Of a DNA stretch of 64,000 bases, positions 10,606 to 20,582 are shown in pieces; the stretch's first letter is position 1, and each line of letters begins with the position of its first letter. Both the position numbers and the translations under genes were made by a program. The stretch comes from Muscardinus avellanarius. Lineage: Eukaryota > Chordata > Mammalia > Rodentia > Gliridae. The stretch lies in the NCBI GenBank assembly GCA_963383645.1, contig OY726574.1:55727477-55791476 (forward strand), given 5' to 3'. The notes under the pieces are model-generated. The model saw only the letters and a list, made by a program, of their open reading frames with translations. It was not told where the DNA came from and made no database searches.

Positions 10606-11200
10606 TACATATTTCCTTTGTATTACTCTGAAACTAGATCTGAATCTGCCGGAATCCTTGCCCTGTGCCTTCTCCAGGCAGTGGAGAGGTTATATAATGA
10701 CTCTCTTTAAAGTTGTTTTCTCATGGTGTGGAACTTTGGAACTGAATTCTATACTCAAAGTCAAATAAAACGAAACCTCTGTTTTTATGGAAAAAATAAC
10801 ATTATAGCAAGAAAAACGGAGACAGTTAAGTGGGATAGGTTTGAAACATCAGGTTCAACTGTCCTTAAGATACATTTAGGAGTTTCTAGAATCAGTTTAA
10901 TGACTGTAATATTGACCAGTTTGATTAAACACTAGGAGTTAATGTATCATAAATGGTTATATAAATTAAAGTAGCATGAAGTGGTTAACTGGCAATGACC
11001 AGGTAGAGAATAGATCCAAGAGGCCAAATATCTCATACCTCTCAGCCACATGTACATTTCAAAACCTCACAAGATATTTTTGAAGGCTGATAGAGATGAA
11101 CAACAAGGAAAATATACTTCAAGGCCCCTTTCTAAACTAAAAGTTGGAAATTGATGCAGTAAAATGATGGGAGATACTGCTTTAAAATGTTCCATGTTAC
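10606..11200. other. No recognisable feature
   Basis: Unique-looking AT-rich sequence. A 70-codon frame at 10723-10935 has no motif. Confidence 0.45.
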
Positions 11201-11201
11201 A

Positions 11202-11337
11202 ATGAGTATGGTGGCTCACACTTGTAACTCCAGCATTTGAGAGGCAGAAACAGGAGGATCATAGGTTCATAGCCAGCCTCAAAACATAGTGAGACCATCT
11301 ACAACTTAGTGAGACCCTGTTTCAAAGTAAAGAACAA
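11202..11337 (+). mobile_element. B1-dID SINE, B1 half only
   Basis: B1 half with 'gtggctcacacttgtaactcc' and 'agtgagaccctgtttcaaa'. The right half is missing because the next SINE begins in its A-rich linker. Confidence 0.85.
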
Positions 11338-11543
11338 GCCGGGCATGGTGGCACATGCCTGTAATCCCAGCCTTTGGGATGCTGAGACAGGAGGATTTCA
11401 GTTCACAGACAGCCTCAGCTACTTAGTGAGGCCCTTTGCAACTGAGTGAGACCCTGTTTCAAAATAAAGAATAAAAAAGGGGATGTAGCTTGGAGGTAGA
11501 ATGCAACTGGGTTCAACCCCCAGTTCCATAAAATAAAATAAAA
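11338..11543 (+). mobile_element. B1-dID SINE, full length
   Basis: Complete element from 'gccgggcatggtggcacatgcc' through the linker 'caaaataaagaataaaa' to the ID half and an (AAAAT)n tail. It is inserted at the linker of the preceding SINE. Confidence 0.92.
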
Positions 11544-11598
11544 TTCCCCATATTTTCTTTCAAGGGCTAAAAAACTGTCTTTATAAAAGTGAATCTGG

Positions 11599-12175
11599 TT
11601 AAAAAAATAAATAAAAATTAAAAGTGACTCTGGTGATTTTAGATAAAACACCACCAGAAATCCCCTTTTTGAATTTCAGTCTTGCTCTTTTTTCTGACTC
11701 TATCAAATGTCTCATGTTTTGTGTTATTATGTTCTCAAACAAAAGGCCTACTCCATAGAACACTGCTGTCAAGGCTTCAGAATGATGGTTCTCCTGCAGA
11801 ATTTTGTTTTGTTCTTGAGGAATCGACTCCTTAGGAGCCTTCCCCCTTCCAGTCACATGTGTGCCTTTTTCCTGGGAAACCCTGGAGTCATGGCAGAGCA
11901 GGGAACCTCCCACATCCTTCCAAATTCCTGGCCTGATTTTGTTTAAATTTAAACCCCGAAGAAGTAACACAAAAACCTTTGCAGTTAGTAAAACAAGAGC
12001 AATATTTTCCTTTTTAATAACAGTGCGCTTGCTACTCATGACTCCGGGATATTTAATCATCCTATTCAGGAATAGAGAAAAATTTCTTGAGGTTGCTCCT
12101 GTCTTATGTCAGGACATGAATAGAATAAAACATCCCTGCAGAAATAAAAATAGAAGTACCTCTTTTCTGATTTGA
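11599..12175. other. Unassigned stretch with overlapping open frames
   Basis: A 153-codon frame on the minus strand (11599-12060) overlaps 79- and 104-codon plus-strand frames. It is the longest frame in the window that is not low complexity. The predicted peptides show no domain, signal peptide or family I recognise, and no splice context supports a gene. Most likely chance. Confidence 0.3.
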
Positions 12176-12471
12176 ACTGGATTTAAAATTACCAGATTTT
12201 ATATAGAATAGTAACTTGAACACTTGAGCACTCTCCATGAAAAAGTTGACAATGTTTTCTCATATTCTGTTATGCCACTGAGTTACCCATTTATGCATCA
12301 TTCCCCTCTAATAAATTGTGACTTTGTCAAGGACACAGATTATGCTTTTTAAAACCTTACATAGAAAAAGTCATCATATTATCTAATGTTTAGTGTATGT
12401 CTGTTGATTCTCTTAAAAGGAGACCTGCTCTGTGTGGGTACGATGCATTTATTACAATCTCTTTTAAGGAG

Positions 12472-12486
12472 AGTACGTGCATTCTA
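12472..12486 (+). repeat. Putative target-site duplication, left copy
   Basis: AGTACGTGCATTCTA here resembles AGTACATGCAAATCTA at 13270-13285, allowing one substitution and a small length change. The pair brackets the inverted L1. Confidence 0.6.
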
Positions 12487-12792
12487 TACCTGAAAAGAAT
12501 AATATTACTATTTTAATAAGGTCTCACTGAATCTGTAGATCAATTTTGGTAGGATGGCCATTTTAATATTTATTTTGCCTATCCAAAGGCATGAAAATTC
12601 TTTTCATCTTCTGAGATCTTCAATTTCTTTCTTTAATGTTTTATAGTATTTATTGTAGAAGTCTTTAACCTCATTGGTTAAATTTATTCCTGCATATTTT
12701 TAGGCTATTGTGAATGTGTTTTCTTTTTCAGTGGATTCATAATTGGTGTATAGAAATGCTAATGATTTTCTGTAAGTTGATTTTGTCCATTA
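12487..12792 (-). mobile_element. LINE-1, inverted 5' segment
   Basis: Reverse-complement ORF2 sequence ('tcactgaatctgtagatcaattttgg', 'ggatggccattttaat', 'cattggttaaatttattcctgcatatttt'). It matches the same L1 interval at 18790-18948 plus 19994-20130. The orientation flips at about 12792, giving the pattern of a twin-primed L1. Confidence 0.85.
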
Positions 12793-13269
12793 GCAGATGA
12801 GTAGAAATCTGTAGTATATACACACAGCAAAATTTTACTCAGCCATAAAGAATAAAGTTATATCACTTACAATAAAATCAGTGAAACTAGAGATTATGCT
12901 AAGTGAATTTAGCCAGTCTCAAAAAGCAAATAGTCATATGTTTTCTCTCATACATAGAAGCCAGAGAGGAATTGGGCAACAAAAAGAGACATCAGATAAA
13001 AGAGCAGATTCCAATGGAATGTTGGAAGGGAGAAGGAGAAATAATTAACAACCTAACTATTTAAATAATACTATACACATACATAAAAATTTCAACACCA
13101 AATTAAAAAAACATGTACAGCAAAGGGGAGGGAGTGGGGTGGGATCTGAAGAGGAATATGTCAAGTATTTGTGGGCCTATATTGACTTACCACACTGTAA
13201 CTCATTATGATGTATGATTCAATGCATCAATGAAAGTAATTTTAAAAAATTAATTAAAATTATTTAAAA
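12793..13269 (+). mobile_element. LINE-1, 3' segment in forward orientation
   Basis: Continues forward with 'ttttactcagccataaagaataaa', 'tgctaagtgaatttagccag', the 3' UTR and an A-rich end. A G-rich motif with four G3+ runs lies at 13125-13143. Together with 12487-12792 it forms one 5'-inverted insertion. Confidence 0.85.
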
Positions 13270-13683
13270 AGTACATGCAAATCTAATTCTAGTGCAATGA
13301 CAGCAACATATAAACTCATTTTGCTCAAGAAAATATAATATGATATGAACATTTTAGAGAACAATGTAGCTGTATCTTTCAGGGCCCATAAAATATTAAT
13401 GCTTTCTGGCTCTACAGTTGTTTCAAGACAATAATTTCTGAGTAGAAAATACCATTCATTTAAGTACCTCCTACATAAGGGAGGCATTATTGTAGACACT
13501 TGACATACATCAGTGAACAAGATGGAACTTGTATTCTAATAGAGGTGACAGATAAATAATAACATAATTATTATAATATACAGGATATTAGGTGGTGATC
13601 AGTGCTATAAGGAGAAACAAAGGAAGACTAAGGGTGATTAAAAATTCTTGAGTTAAAATTATAATTCTAAATGGAATTTTACA

Positions 13684-13875
13684 GCTAGGAATGGTGGTGC
13701 ACACCTGTAATCCCAGTACTTGGTAGGCTGATACAGGAGCATGTCATGTTTGAGACCCACATAAGCAATTTAGCAAAACCCTCAGACACATAGCAACACC
13801 CTTTTTCAAAATAAAAGATAATGTAGGTTTGTAGTTTAGAGGTAGAATACCTCCAAGTTTAATCTCCAATATGCT
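13684..13875 (+). mobile_element. B1-dID SINE inside L2
   Basis: B1 half ('atggtggtgcacacctgtaa'), linker 'caaaataaaagat', and a worn ID half ('gtagtttagaggtagaatacc'). Its divergence suggests an older insertion. Confidence 0.85.
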
Positions 13876-14178
13876 CCAAATAGGTTTTAGGGTAGGATTT
13901 ATTTGGAATATTATATCTAAGTAAAAACTTGAAAATAAAGAGCTACTATGTGGATATCTGCAGGAAAATGCAGATAATCAAACAGTCCTTAGATAGGAAA
14001 GCGATTGGCATGTTCCAGGAGGAGCTAAGAAGCCAGCTGATCAGGGTGGAGAGGTTAAAGAGGAAAGTAGAGATAGGTGAGGTTTGAAAAAAATGGCAAC
14101 CCATAGCATGTAGGGGCATGTTGGCCTTGGTAAGAAATTTGTTTGTTATTCTGATTGAAATAGCGATTCATTGTAAAG

Positions 14179-14417
14179 TGTTTTTTTTTTTTTTTTTTGA
14201 GGTACTGGGGATGGACCCACAGTCATTCTACCTCTGAGTTACACCCCAGCCCTATTTTTATTTTTTATTTTGAAACAGGGTCTCACTGAATTGCAAAGGG
14301 CCTCACTAAGTAGCTGAGGCTGTTCTCAAACTGCAATCCTCCTGAATGCTCGGATTGCAGGAGGATTACAGCCTCCTGGATGCTGGGATTACAAGCATGT
14401 GCCACCATGCCCAACTC
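14179..14417 (-). mobile_element. B1-dID SINE inside L2, with internal duplication
   Basis: T18 tail, standard ID half, linker, and a B1 half in which the 'cctgaatgctcggattgcagg' region is partly repeated as 'cctcctggatgctgggattac' (14341-14390). The element is about 25 bases longer than its relatives as a result. Confidence 0.88.
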
Positions 14418-14589
14418 TTTGCAAAGTTTTGAGAAGAAAGTTTAATATCACCTGGTTGTTATTGTAAAACGATCACTCTTGTTGCTGTGCTGAGAATACT
14501 CCATAAACAGGAAATAGTTGAGGTTGTGACCAGGAAAATAATGTGGTAGGCTGAATAACGACAGGAGCTCTGTTTGGAATTTGAGTCTT

Positions 14590-14986
14590 TTTTGTTTATT
14601 TTGTTTGTTTTTGTTATTTTGTATAAGTTATTAAACCCAGGGAAATTCTACCTTGAAGCTATATCTCTAGCCCTTTTTAAAAATTATTTTGAGCCAGGCA
14701 TGGTGGCGCATGCTTGTAATCCCTGAGTTTGGGAGGCGGAGGCAGGAGGATCGCGTAGGTTCGAAGCCAGCCGCGCTGGTTTAAGAGACCCTGTTTCTAA
14801 ATAAAAAAGTATAAAATCGGTCTGGGGGGTGTAGCCCAGAGGTAGAAGGGCTTCCAGGAACCCCAGTACCACCAAAAAAATTATTTTGAGACAGTGCTTT
14901 GCTAACCTAATAAGGCTGTCCTTAAACCAGCAACCTCCCAGTTCCCAATTACTGATATTACAGGTGTGCACTCCCATGCCAGGCTG
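14590..14986 (-). mobile_element. B1-dID SINE split by another SINE
   Basis: Left portion 14590-14693 (ID half and start of linker) resumes at 14891-14986 ('acagtgctttgctaacc' to 'ctcccatgccaggct'). The interruption is the plus-strand SINE at 14694-14875. This host itself lies in the L2 relic. Confidence 0.88.
14694..14875 (+). mobile_element. B1-dID SINE, 'gttcctgg' subfamily, nested in a SINE
   Basis: Carries the subfamily marks 'gctggtttaagagaccctg' and 'gggcttccaggaaccccagtacc'. A perfect 15-bp duplication AAAAATTATTTTGAG (14679-14693 and 14876-14890) flanks it, inside the linker of a minus-strand SINE. Confidence 0.95.
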
Positions 14987-15204
14987 GGTTTTTTCATCAC
15001 TAATTAGAGACTTAACTAGATAGTTGAATATAAAAGTTTAAATTTGGGGGGAGAGATTTCTGGTTGCTGATATAAATATGTTCTTGGCACATACTGGCAT
15101 TAAGAGACAGGATATGAGGAGATCATAGCGGGAGAAAATGTGAATAGAGAATTAAATATAGATCTCTAGGGAACTTCATATCGTGTTTTTTATGTATGTG
15201 TGTG

Positions 15205-16080
15205 TGCTTTTACTGGTACATTATAGTCTCACATCATATTGTAAATCATGTTGACAATGACATACATGCACACATTCTTGATGTCCCCCTCCCCATTTCT
15301 CTCCCTCCCAATACAGAGTACACAGATTGACATTGGTATATGTTCACATGTGTATACATAGTCTATGATAGCATTTCTATTAAGGAACCTAAGTCTTCCT
15401 TCACTCCTAAACAAATATATCCTTCCTGGATGTCCTGAGGTTTCTCCTCGTTATGTGGAGTCTCTATTGTATTCTAGTTACTCCCTATCCTGAACATATT
15501 AAAGAAAACAAACATATGACCCTTCACTCTCTGTGATTGGCTAATCTCACTTAGCATAATGTTCTCCAGGTCCTTCCATTTTCTTGCAAATAAAATAATT
15601 TTATTTTTATTGCAGAGTATAATTCCATTGTATTTCCCATAATTTTGTAATTTGTTCATCTGTTGATGGGCACCTAGGTTGGTTTCATAGTTTTGTTATT
15701 GTGAATTGTGCTGCTATGAACACAAGTATGCATATATTACTGTAGTTATCTGGTTTTAACCCTTTTGGAAAGATACCTCATAGTGGTACAGCTGTATCAT
15801 ATGGTGGATCCATTCCCAGTTAGGGATTCTCCACACTGATTTCCAAAGGGGCTGGAATAGTTTGAAATCCTACCAACAATGAAGAAGAGTGCCTATTTCC
15901 CCACAGCCTCACCAACATTTATTGTTATTTGACTTATGACTGCCATTCTGATTTGGGTTAGATGTAATCTCAGTGTAGTTTTGATTTGCATCTCCCTGAT
16001 TGTTAATGATCTTGAACATTTTTTCATGTATCTATTGGCCATTTGTATCTCCTCTTTATGTGTTTTGAAAGAAGCTTTTT
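15205..16080 (-). mobile_element. LINE-1 3' end, 5'-truncated
   Basis: Begins with the 3' terminus ('cttttactggtacattatagtc'), then a C-rich 3' UTR complement. The ORF2 C-terminal region follows ('tgtgaattgtgctgctatgaac', 'tttgatttgcatctccctgattg') to about 16080. Four C3+ runs at 15285-15309 mirror the G-rich motif of plus-strand copies. Confidence 0.92.
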
Positions 16081-16247
16081 ATCTATAAATAACCATTGCA
16101 ACAATATAAATGTGAATTTGTGGAACATGCTAATATTTGACACTAAGGATCTTATGTCAGTGGATTTATATATTCACCTAAATCAATGCTTACTATGTCA
16201 GTGAAAGAAATTATGATGTTATTAAGATATCAGAAATGCATATAGTA

Positions 16248-16440
16248 GCCAGACATGGTCGCACACGCTTGTAATCCCAGAATTTTGGAGGCTGAGACAG
16301 GAGGATTGTGGTTTGAAGACAGCCTCAGCTACTTAGCGAACCCCTTTGCAACTCAGTAAGACCCTGTTTCAAAAATAAAAAATAGGGCTGGTAGTATAGC
16401 TCGGAGGTAAAATACCCCTGGATTCAATCCCCAGTACTTT
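16248..16440 (+). mobile_element. B1-dID SINE, full length
   Basis: B1 half from 'gccagacatggtcgcacac', linker 'caaaaataaaaaat', ID half ending 'ttcaatccccagtac'. The tail turns into an AAAGG array. Confidence 0.92.
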
Positions 16441-16496
16441 AAAAGAGAAAAAAAAGAAAAGGAAAAGGAAAGGAAAGGAAAGGAAAGGGAAGGATG
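16441..16496. repeat. (AAAGG)n tail microsatellite
   Basis: A-rich sequence graduates into about six GGAAA units directly after the SINE. Confidence 0.9.
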
Positions 16497-17185
16497 TAGC
16501 AAAAGAATAAACATAAAAATATATGAAATGGAAATAGTTGTGTTAATTTTTGGTTATAATGAGCAGTTTTCAAGTTTTGCAAAATTGAATTATTTTACAG
16601 TCTTTAAGAATAAAAATATCATATTGAAAATACAAGTGAAATAATTTAAAATTATATTTCTTTTTGATAATAGTCATTTTAAAAGTATTTTTAAAATGGT
16701 CACTAGAACATATTTATTTGTGATAACTATTTTTGTAGATGAAACTATAAAGAGAATGGTAAGTCCACTACCTAATGAACCATTGAACTTAGAATTGCTG
16801 GCTTTGTCTTACTCCCCCAGGGAATCTGCCTTTGAGAGACCTCAAAGACCTTCTTGCTCATGGTATTTTGACGATAAAATTGAGTGCCAAGTTGGACTAA
16901 TAGAGCAAACTCTTCTGACTGTGCACATTTTTTAAAATGTGGTTGTAAAGTAATACTTGACCTCAGTGACACTTAAGTTTTTTGAGATCTCAACTAGAAT
17001 AGCAATGGACAGAACAACTTAAGTCATTGAAGTCCTGATGGGAAGGAAAAGTTTGCTATCCTGCTTTTAGTGGAGAATTCTTGCTACAGTTTATACCATC
17101 AGGTATAAAATTGACTTAGCTTTACTAATTTTTAAAATTATTGGAAGTGCTAAAGAAACTATGAGATTTTTTTCTATAGCCTCCC
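16497..17185. other. No recognisable feature
   Basis: Unique-looking sequence. A 79-codon frame at 16696-16935 has no recognisable motif. Confidence 0.4.

Positions 17186-17241
<56 letters not shown>
17186..17241. repeat. (TA)n microsatellite at an L1 3' end
   Basis: About 27 TA units replace the poly-A tail of the adjoining minus-strand L1. Confidence 0.95.
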
Positions 17242-17243
<2 letters not shown>

Positions 17244-18948
17244 CTGGTGCACCATAGTTTCACATCATAATGTGGATCATGTTGCCAATGGCATATATTC
17301 ACATAGTACTTAGTTCCCTCCCCTCCCTCTCGTCCCCATTTCCCTCCTTCAATACTGAGTGTCCAGGTTAGCAATGTTATATTCACATGTATACATATAG
17401 TCACATGTAGCTTTTCCATTTATGAACCTCAGCCTTCTTCTTCCTCTATGCTTCCTTCCTGGCTTCACTAAGGTTTCTCCTTCATTATCTGAAGCCCCTC
17501 TGGTATCCCAAATACTCCCTAACTTGAGCATATTAGAGAAAATGTATGTCCCTTCTACTGTGTTTGGCTAATCTCATTTAATATAATGTTCTCCAGATCC
17601 TTCCATCTTCTTACAAATGACATGATTTTGTTCTTTTATTGCTGAGTAGAATTCCATTGTGTGTATTTCCCATAACTTTGTAATTTTTTCATCTGATGAT
17701 GGACAACTAGGCTAATTCCATATTTTGGCTATTGTGAGTTGTGCTGCTATGAACATGGGTATGCATATGTTACTGTAGTTCTCTGATTTACCAGTAATAG
17801 TATAGCTGGATTATGTGGTAGATCCCTTCCCAGTTTTTTAAGGAATCTCCTCACTAGTCTCCATAGCATCTGAACTAGTTTTCTCTCCCACCAGCAATGA
17901 GAAGAATTTCTATTTCCCCATATCCTCACCAGCATTTGTTATGCTTTGCCTGATTGGGGTTATATGGCATCTCAGTGTAGTTTTTATTTGCATCTCCATG
18001 ATTGCTAATGATATTGAAATTTTTTTTCATTTATTTATTGGCCATTTGTATCTCTTCTTTGTGAAGTGTCTTTTTGATTCAGTTGCCCATTTATTGATTG
18101 GGTTATTTGTTTTGCTAGTGTAAAGTCTTTTGAGTTCTTTGTATATCCTGAATATTAGCCCTCTATAAGAGGAATAGCTGGCAAAGATCTCTCATTCTAT
18201 AGATTTTCTCTTTACATTTTGATGATTTTCTTTGATGAGCAGTAACTTTTTAGTTTGATGCCATCCCACCTGTTAATTCTTGTTTTAATTTCCTGTGTTT
18301 TGGAGGCCTTGTTGAGAAAGTTATACCTGTGCTTATATGTGTTGAACCTATGCCCTCTTCTGAAGATAGCTTAACAGTCTCTGGACTGATTTCTGGATCT
18401 TTGATCCATCTCAAGTTTGATTTCTGTGCATAGTGAGAGGTAAGAATTTAGTTCCATCTTTCTACAAATGGATAACCATTTCTCCCAGCACCATTTGTTG
18501 AAAAGGCTGTCATTTCTCTAGCATATGAATTTGGCCCCTTTGTCAAAGATAAATCAATTATAAATGTGTGGGTTTGTTTCTGTAACTTCTATTCTGTTAC
18601 ATTGGTTTGTTTGCCAATTTTTGTACCAATACCATGCGGTTTAAACTACTATTGCCCTGTAGTATAATTTGAAGTCAGGGATTGTGATGCCTCTTGCATG
18701 GTTCTTATTGCTAAGAATTGCTTGCCTATTCTGGGTCTTTTGTTTTTCCATATGAAATTAATGACTGAATTTTCTAGGTCTGTGGAGAATGTTGTTGGTA
18801 TTTTGATAGAAATTGTATTTAATCTGTAGATCACTTTTGATAAAATGGCCATTTTGATGATATTTATTCTGCCCCTCCCAGAGCAAAAGAAATCTTTCCA
18901 TCTACCAAGGTCTTCTTTAATTTCTTTCTTTAATGCTTTATAATTTTC
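17241..18948 (-). mobile_element. LINE-1, 3' portion of a long minus-strand copy
   Basis: Runs from the 3' UTR end ('tttgctggtgcaccatagtttc') through ORF2 ('cacctgttaattcttgttttaat', 'accatttgttgaaaaggctgtc'). Broken by the insertion at 18949-19978, it resumes at 19994. It was a relatively long copy, but stops and indels are frequent. Confidence 0.92.
18934..18948 (+). repeat. Target-site duplication, left copy
   Basis: TGCTTTATAATTTTC, repeated exactly at 19979-19993. The L1 host sequence is continuous if one copy and the intervening DNA are removed. Confidence 0.95.
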
Positions 18949-19227
18949 TTTTTTTTTTTTTTTTTTTTTTTTTTCAATTTTAAGGAAATATTTTATTCTT
19001 TGATTTTAAAATTGTCCTTTCATTTTAGCTAATTGATGATACAATTAGAACTAATGTTTTAAAATCTTAGAGTGCTAGAAATATGTTCATTAATACTTAA
19101 GCAATCCAAGGATGTCAACCAATTTCTAAAAATCACTTATATTTAAAGCTTTACTGATTAAATAAGTAATCACTCTCAATCTAGGCAATTTAGAAAAGAA
19201 AGACAAGCATAAAACATAAGAACACCC

Positions 19228-19228
<1 letters not shown>

Positions 19229-19258
<30 letters not shown>

Positions 19259-19446
19259 GGTGGTACTGGGGTTCCTGGAAACCCTTCTACCTCCAGGCTA
19301 CACTCCCAGAACTATTTCATACCTTTTTTAAATTTGGAAACAGGGTCTCTTAAGCCGGCAAGGCTGGCTTCGAACCTGAGAGATCCTCCTATCTCTGCCT
19401 CCCAAGCATGGGGATTACAAGCGTGTGCCACCACGTCTGGCCCATC
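19229..19446 (-). mobile_element. B1-dID SINE, 'gttcctgg' subfamily
   Basis: Long T-tract, then 'ggggttcctggaaacccttctacctcc', linker, 'gtctcttaagccggcaaggctgg', and an end 'ccaccacgtctggcc'. Short flanking repeat CAYCCAAC. It lies inside the retrocopy. Confidence 0.93.
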
Positions 19447-19597
19447 CAACATTTTAATATGCAGATAGTCCTAATTATTTACCCACAGTCACCTTGAGCA
19501 ACTTTCACTTGAAACTGCACACACACAAAAGAGGAAAGTGAAAGGTTCTGTGAAATAGAAAAAGTAGGATTTTGTTTTACTAATAAAACTATACCTT

Positions 19598-19712
19598 AAA
19601 CCAGGCATGGTTGTGCATGCTCGTAATCCCAGCATTTGGGAAGCTGAGACAAAAGGGTATAGCTCGGAGGTAGAATGCCCCTGGGTTCCATCCGCAGTAC
19701 TGCAAAATAAAA
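19598..19712 (+). mobile_element. B1-dID SINE with internal deletion
   Basis: The B1 half stops after 'gggaagctgagacaaaagg' and joins directly to 'gtatagctcggaggtagaatgcc' of the ID half, losing about 80 bases that include the linker. (AAAAT)n tail. Confidence 0.88.
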
Positions 19713-19751
19713 TAAAATAAAACAAAACTGCATCTTAGAAAAAGTAATATA

Positions 19752-19952
19752 TGCTGGCATGGTGGCACATACCTGTAATCCCTGTACTTGGGAGGCTGAG
19801 ACAGGAGAATCACAGGTTCAAAGCCAGCCTCAGCAACTCAATGAGGCTGTCAGCAACTCAGCAAGACCATGTTCCTAAATTTAAAATAGAACTGGGTGTG
19901 TAGTTCAAATGTAGAATTCCACTGGGTTCAATCTCTAGCACCGCACACAAAC
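19752..19952 (+). mobile_element. B1-dID SINE, full length
   Basis: 'gctggcatggtggcacatacctgt' to 'gggttcaatctctagcacc'. A short duplication 'cagcaactca' inside the B1 half is subfamily-typical. Confidence 0.9.
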
Positions 19953-19993
19953 AATGTGATTTATGTGATGCTCAACATTGCTTTATAATTTTC

Positions 19994-20582
19994 ATTGTAG
20001 AGGTCTTTTACCTCTTTGGTTAAGTTTTTCCTAGGTATTTGATGTTACTGTGAATGGAATTGTTTTCTGTATTTCTTCATGGATTCATGGTTGGCAAATA
20101 GAAAGCTACTGATTTCTTTAGGTTGATTTTTTTTAATCCCTCTACTTGTCTGAATTGTTTAATCAGTTCCAGTTGTCTTTTGGTAAAGTTTTGTTTTGGG
20201 GTGGGTCTTTTAGATATAGGACCATGTCATCTGCAAACAAAGATAATTTTATTTCTTCTTTTTCTATTTAAATTCATTTGATATCCTACTTTCTTAATGC
20301 TTTGGTAAAAGTTTCAAGGACTATATTGAAATGGAGTGATGATAGTGGGGACCCTTTTTTATTCCTGATTTTAGAGGAAATATTTTGCAAGTTTTCCCAA
20401 TTCAGTATGATGTTGACTTTGTGTTTATTGTATATTATGATGTTGAGATACATTTCTTCTATTCCAATTTTCTGCAATGATTTTTAACAAGAATAGATGT
20501 GGGATTTTGTCAAATGCTTTTCAGCATCTATTGATATGATCTTTGTTCTCAGTTCTATTTATGTTTTCTTATTTGTATTTGT
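19994..20582 (-). mobile_element. LINE-1, continuation of the 17241 copy
   Basis: Resumes at 'attgtagaggtcttttacctctttgg' exactly where 18948 left off and runs to 'cagcatctattgatatgatc'. There it is cut by a second L1 3' end. Confidence 0.9.

Larger units (their letters stand above)
13450..15178 (+). mobile_element. L2 LINE relic, 3' part, carrying nested SINEs
   Basis: Blocks in L2 order: 'attcatttaagtacctcctac', 'cagtgaacaagatggaact', 'gtgatcagtgctataagg', 'ttggcatgttccagg', 'aaacgatcactcttgttgctgtg', 'gagatcatagcgggaga', 'atctctagggaacttc'. The blocks are separated by SINEs at 13684, 14179 and 14590. Removing them leaves about 1 kb of an ancient mammalian L2. Known from the family: L2 predates the placental radiation. 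Confidence 0.85.
18949..19978 (-). pseudogene. Processed retrocopy of an unidentified transcript (3' UTR-like)
   Basis: A 1-kb insertion into L1, bounded by a perfect 15-bp duplication. On the minus strand it ends in A26 (18949-18974), with AATAAA (complement at 18992-18997) 18 bases upstream of the tail. The body is AT-rich with no long open frame, as expected of a 5'-truncated copy of an mRNA 3' end. It now holds three SINEs (19229, 19598, 19752). The parent gene is unknown to me. It could instead be a 3'-transduced or non-coding RNA copy. Confidence 0.75.
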
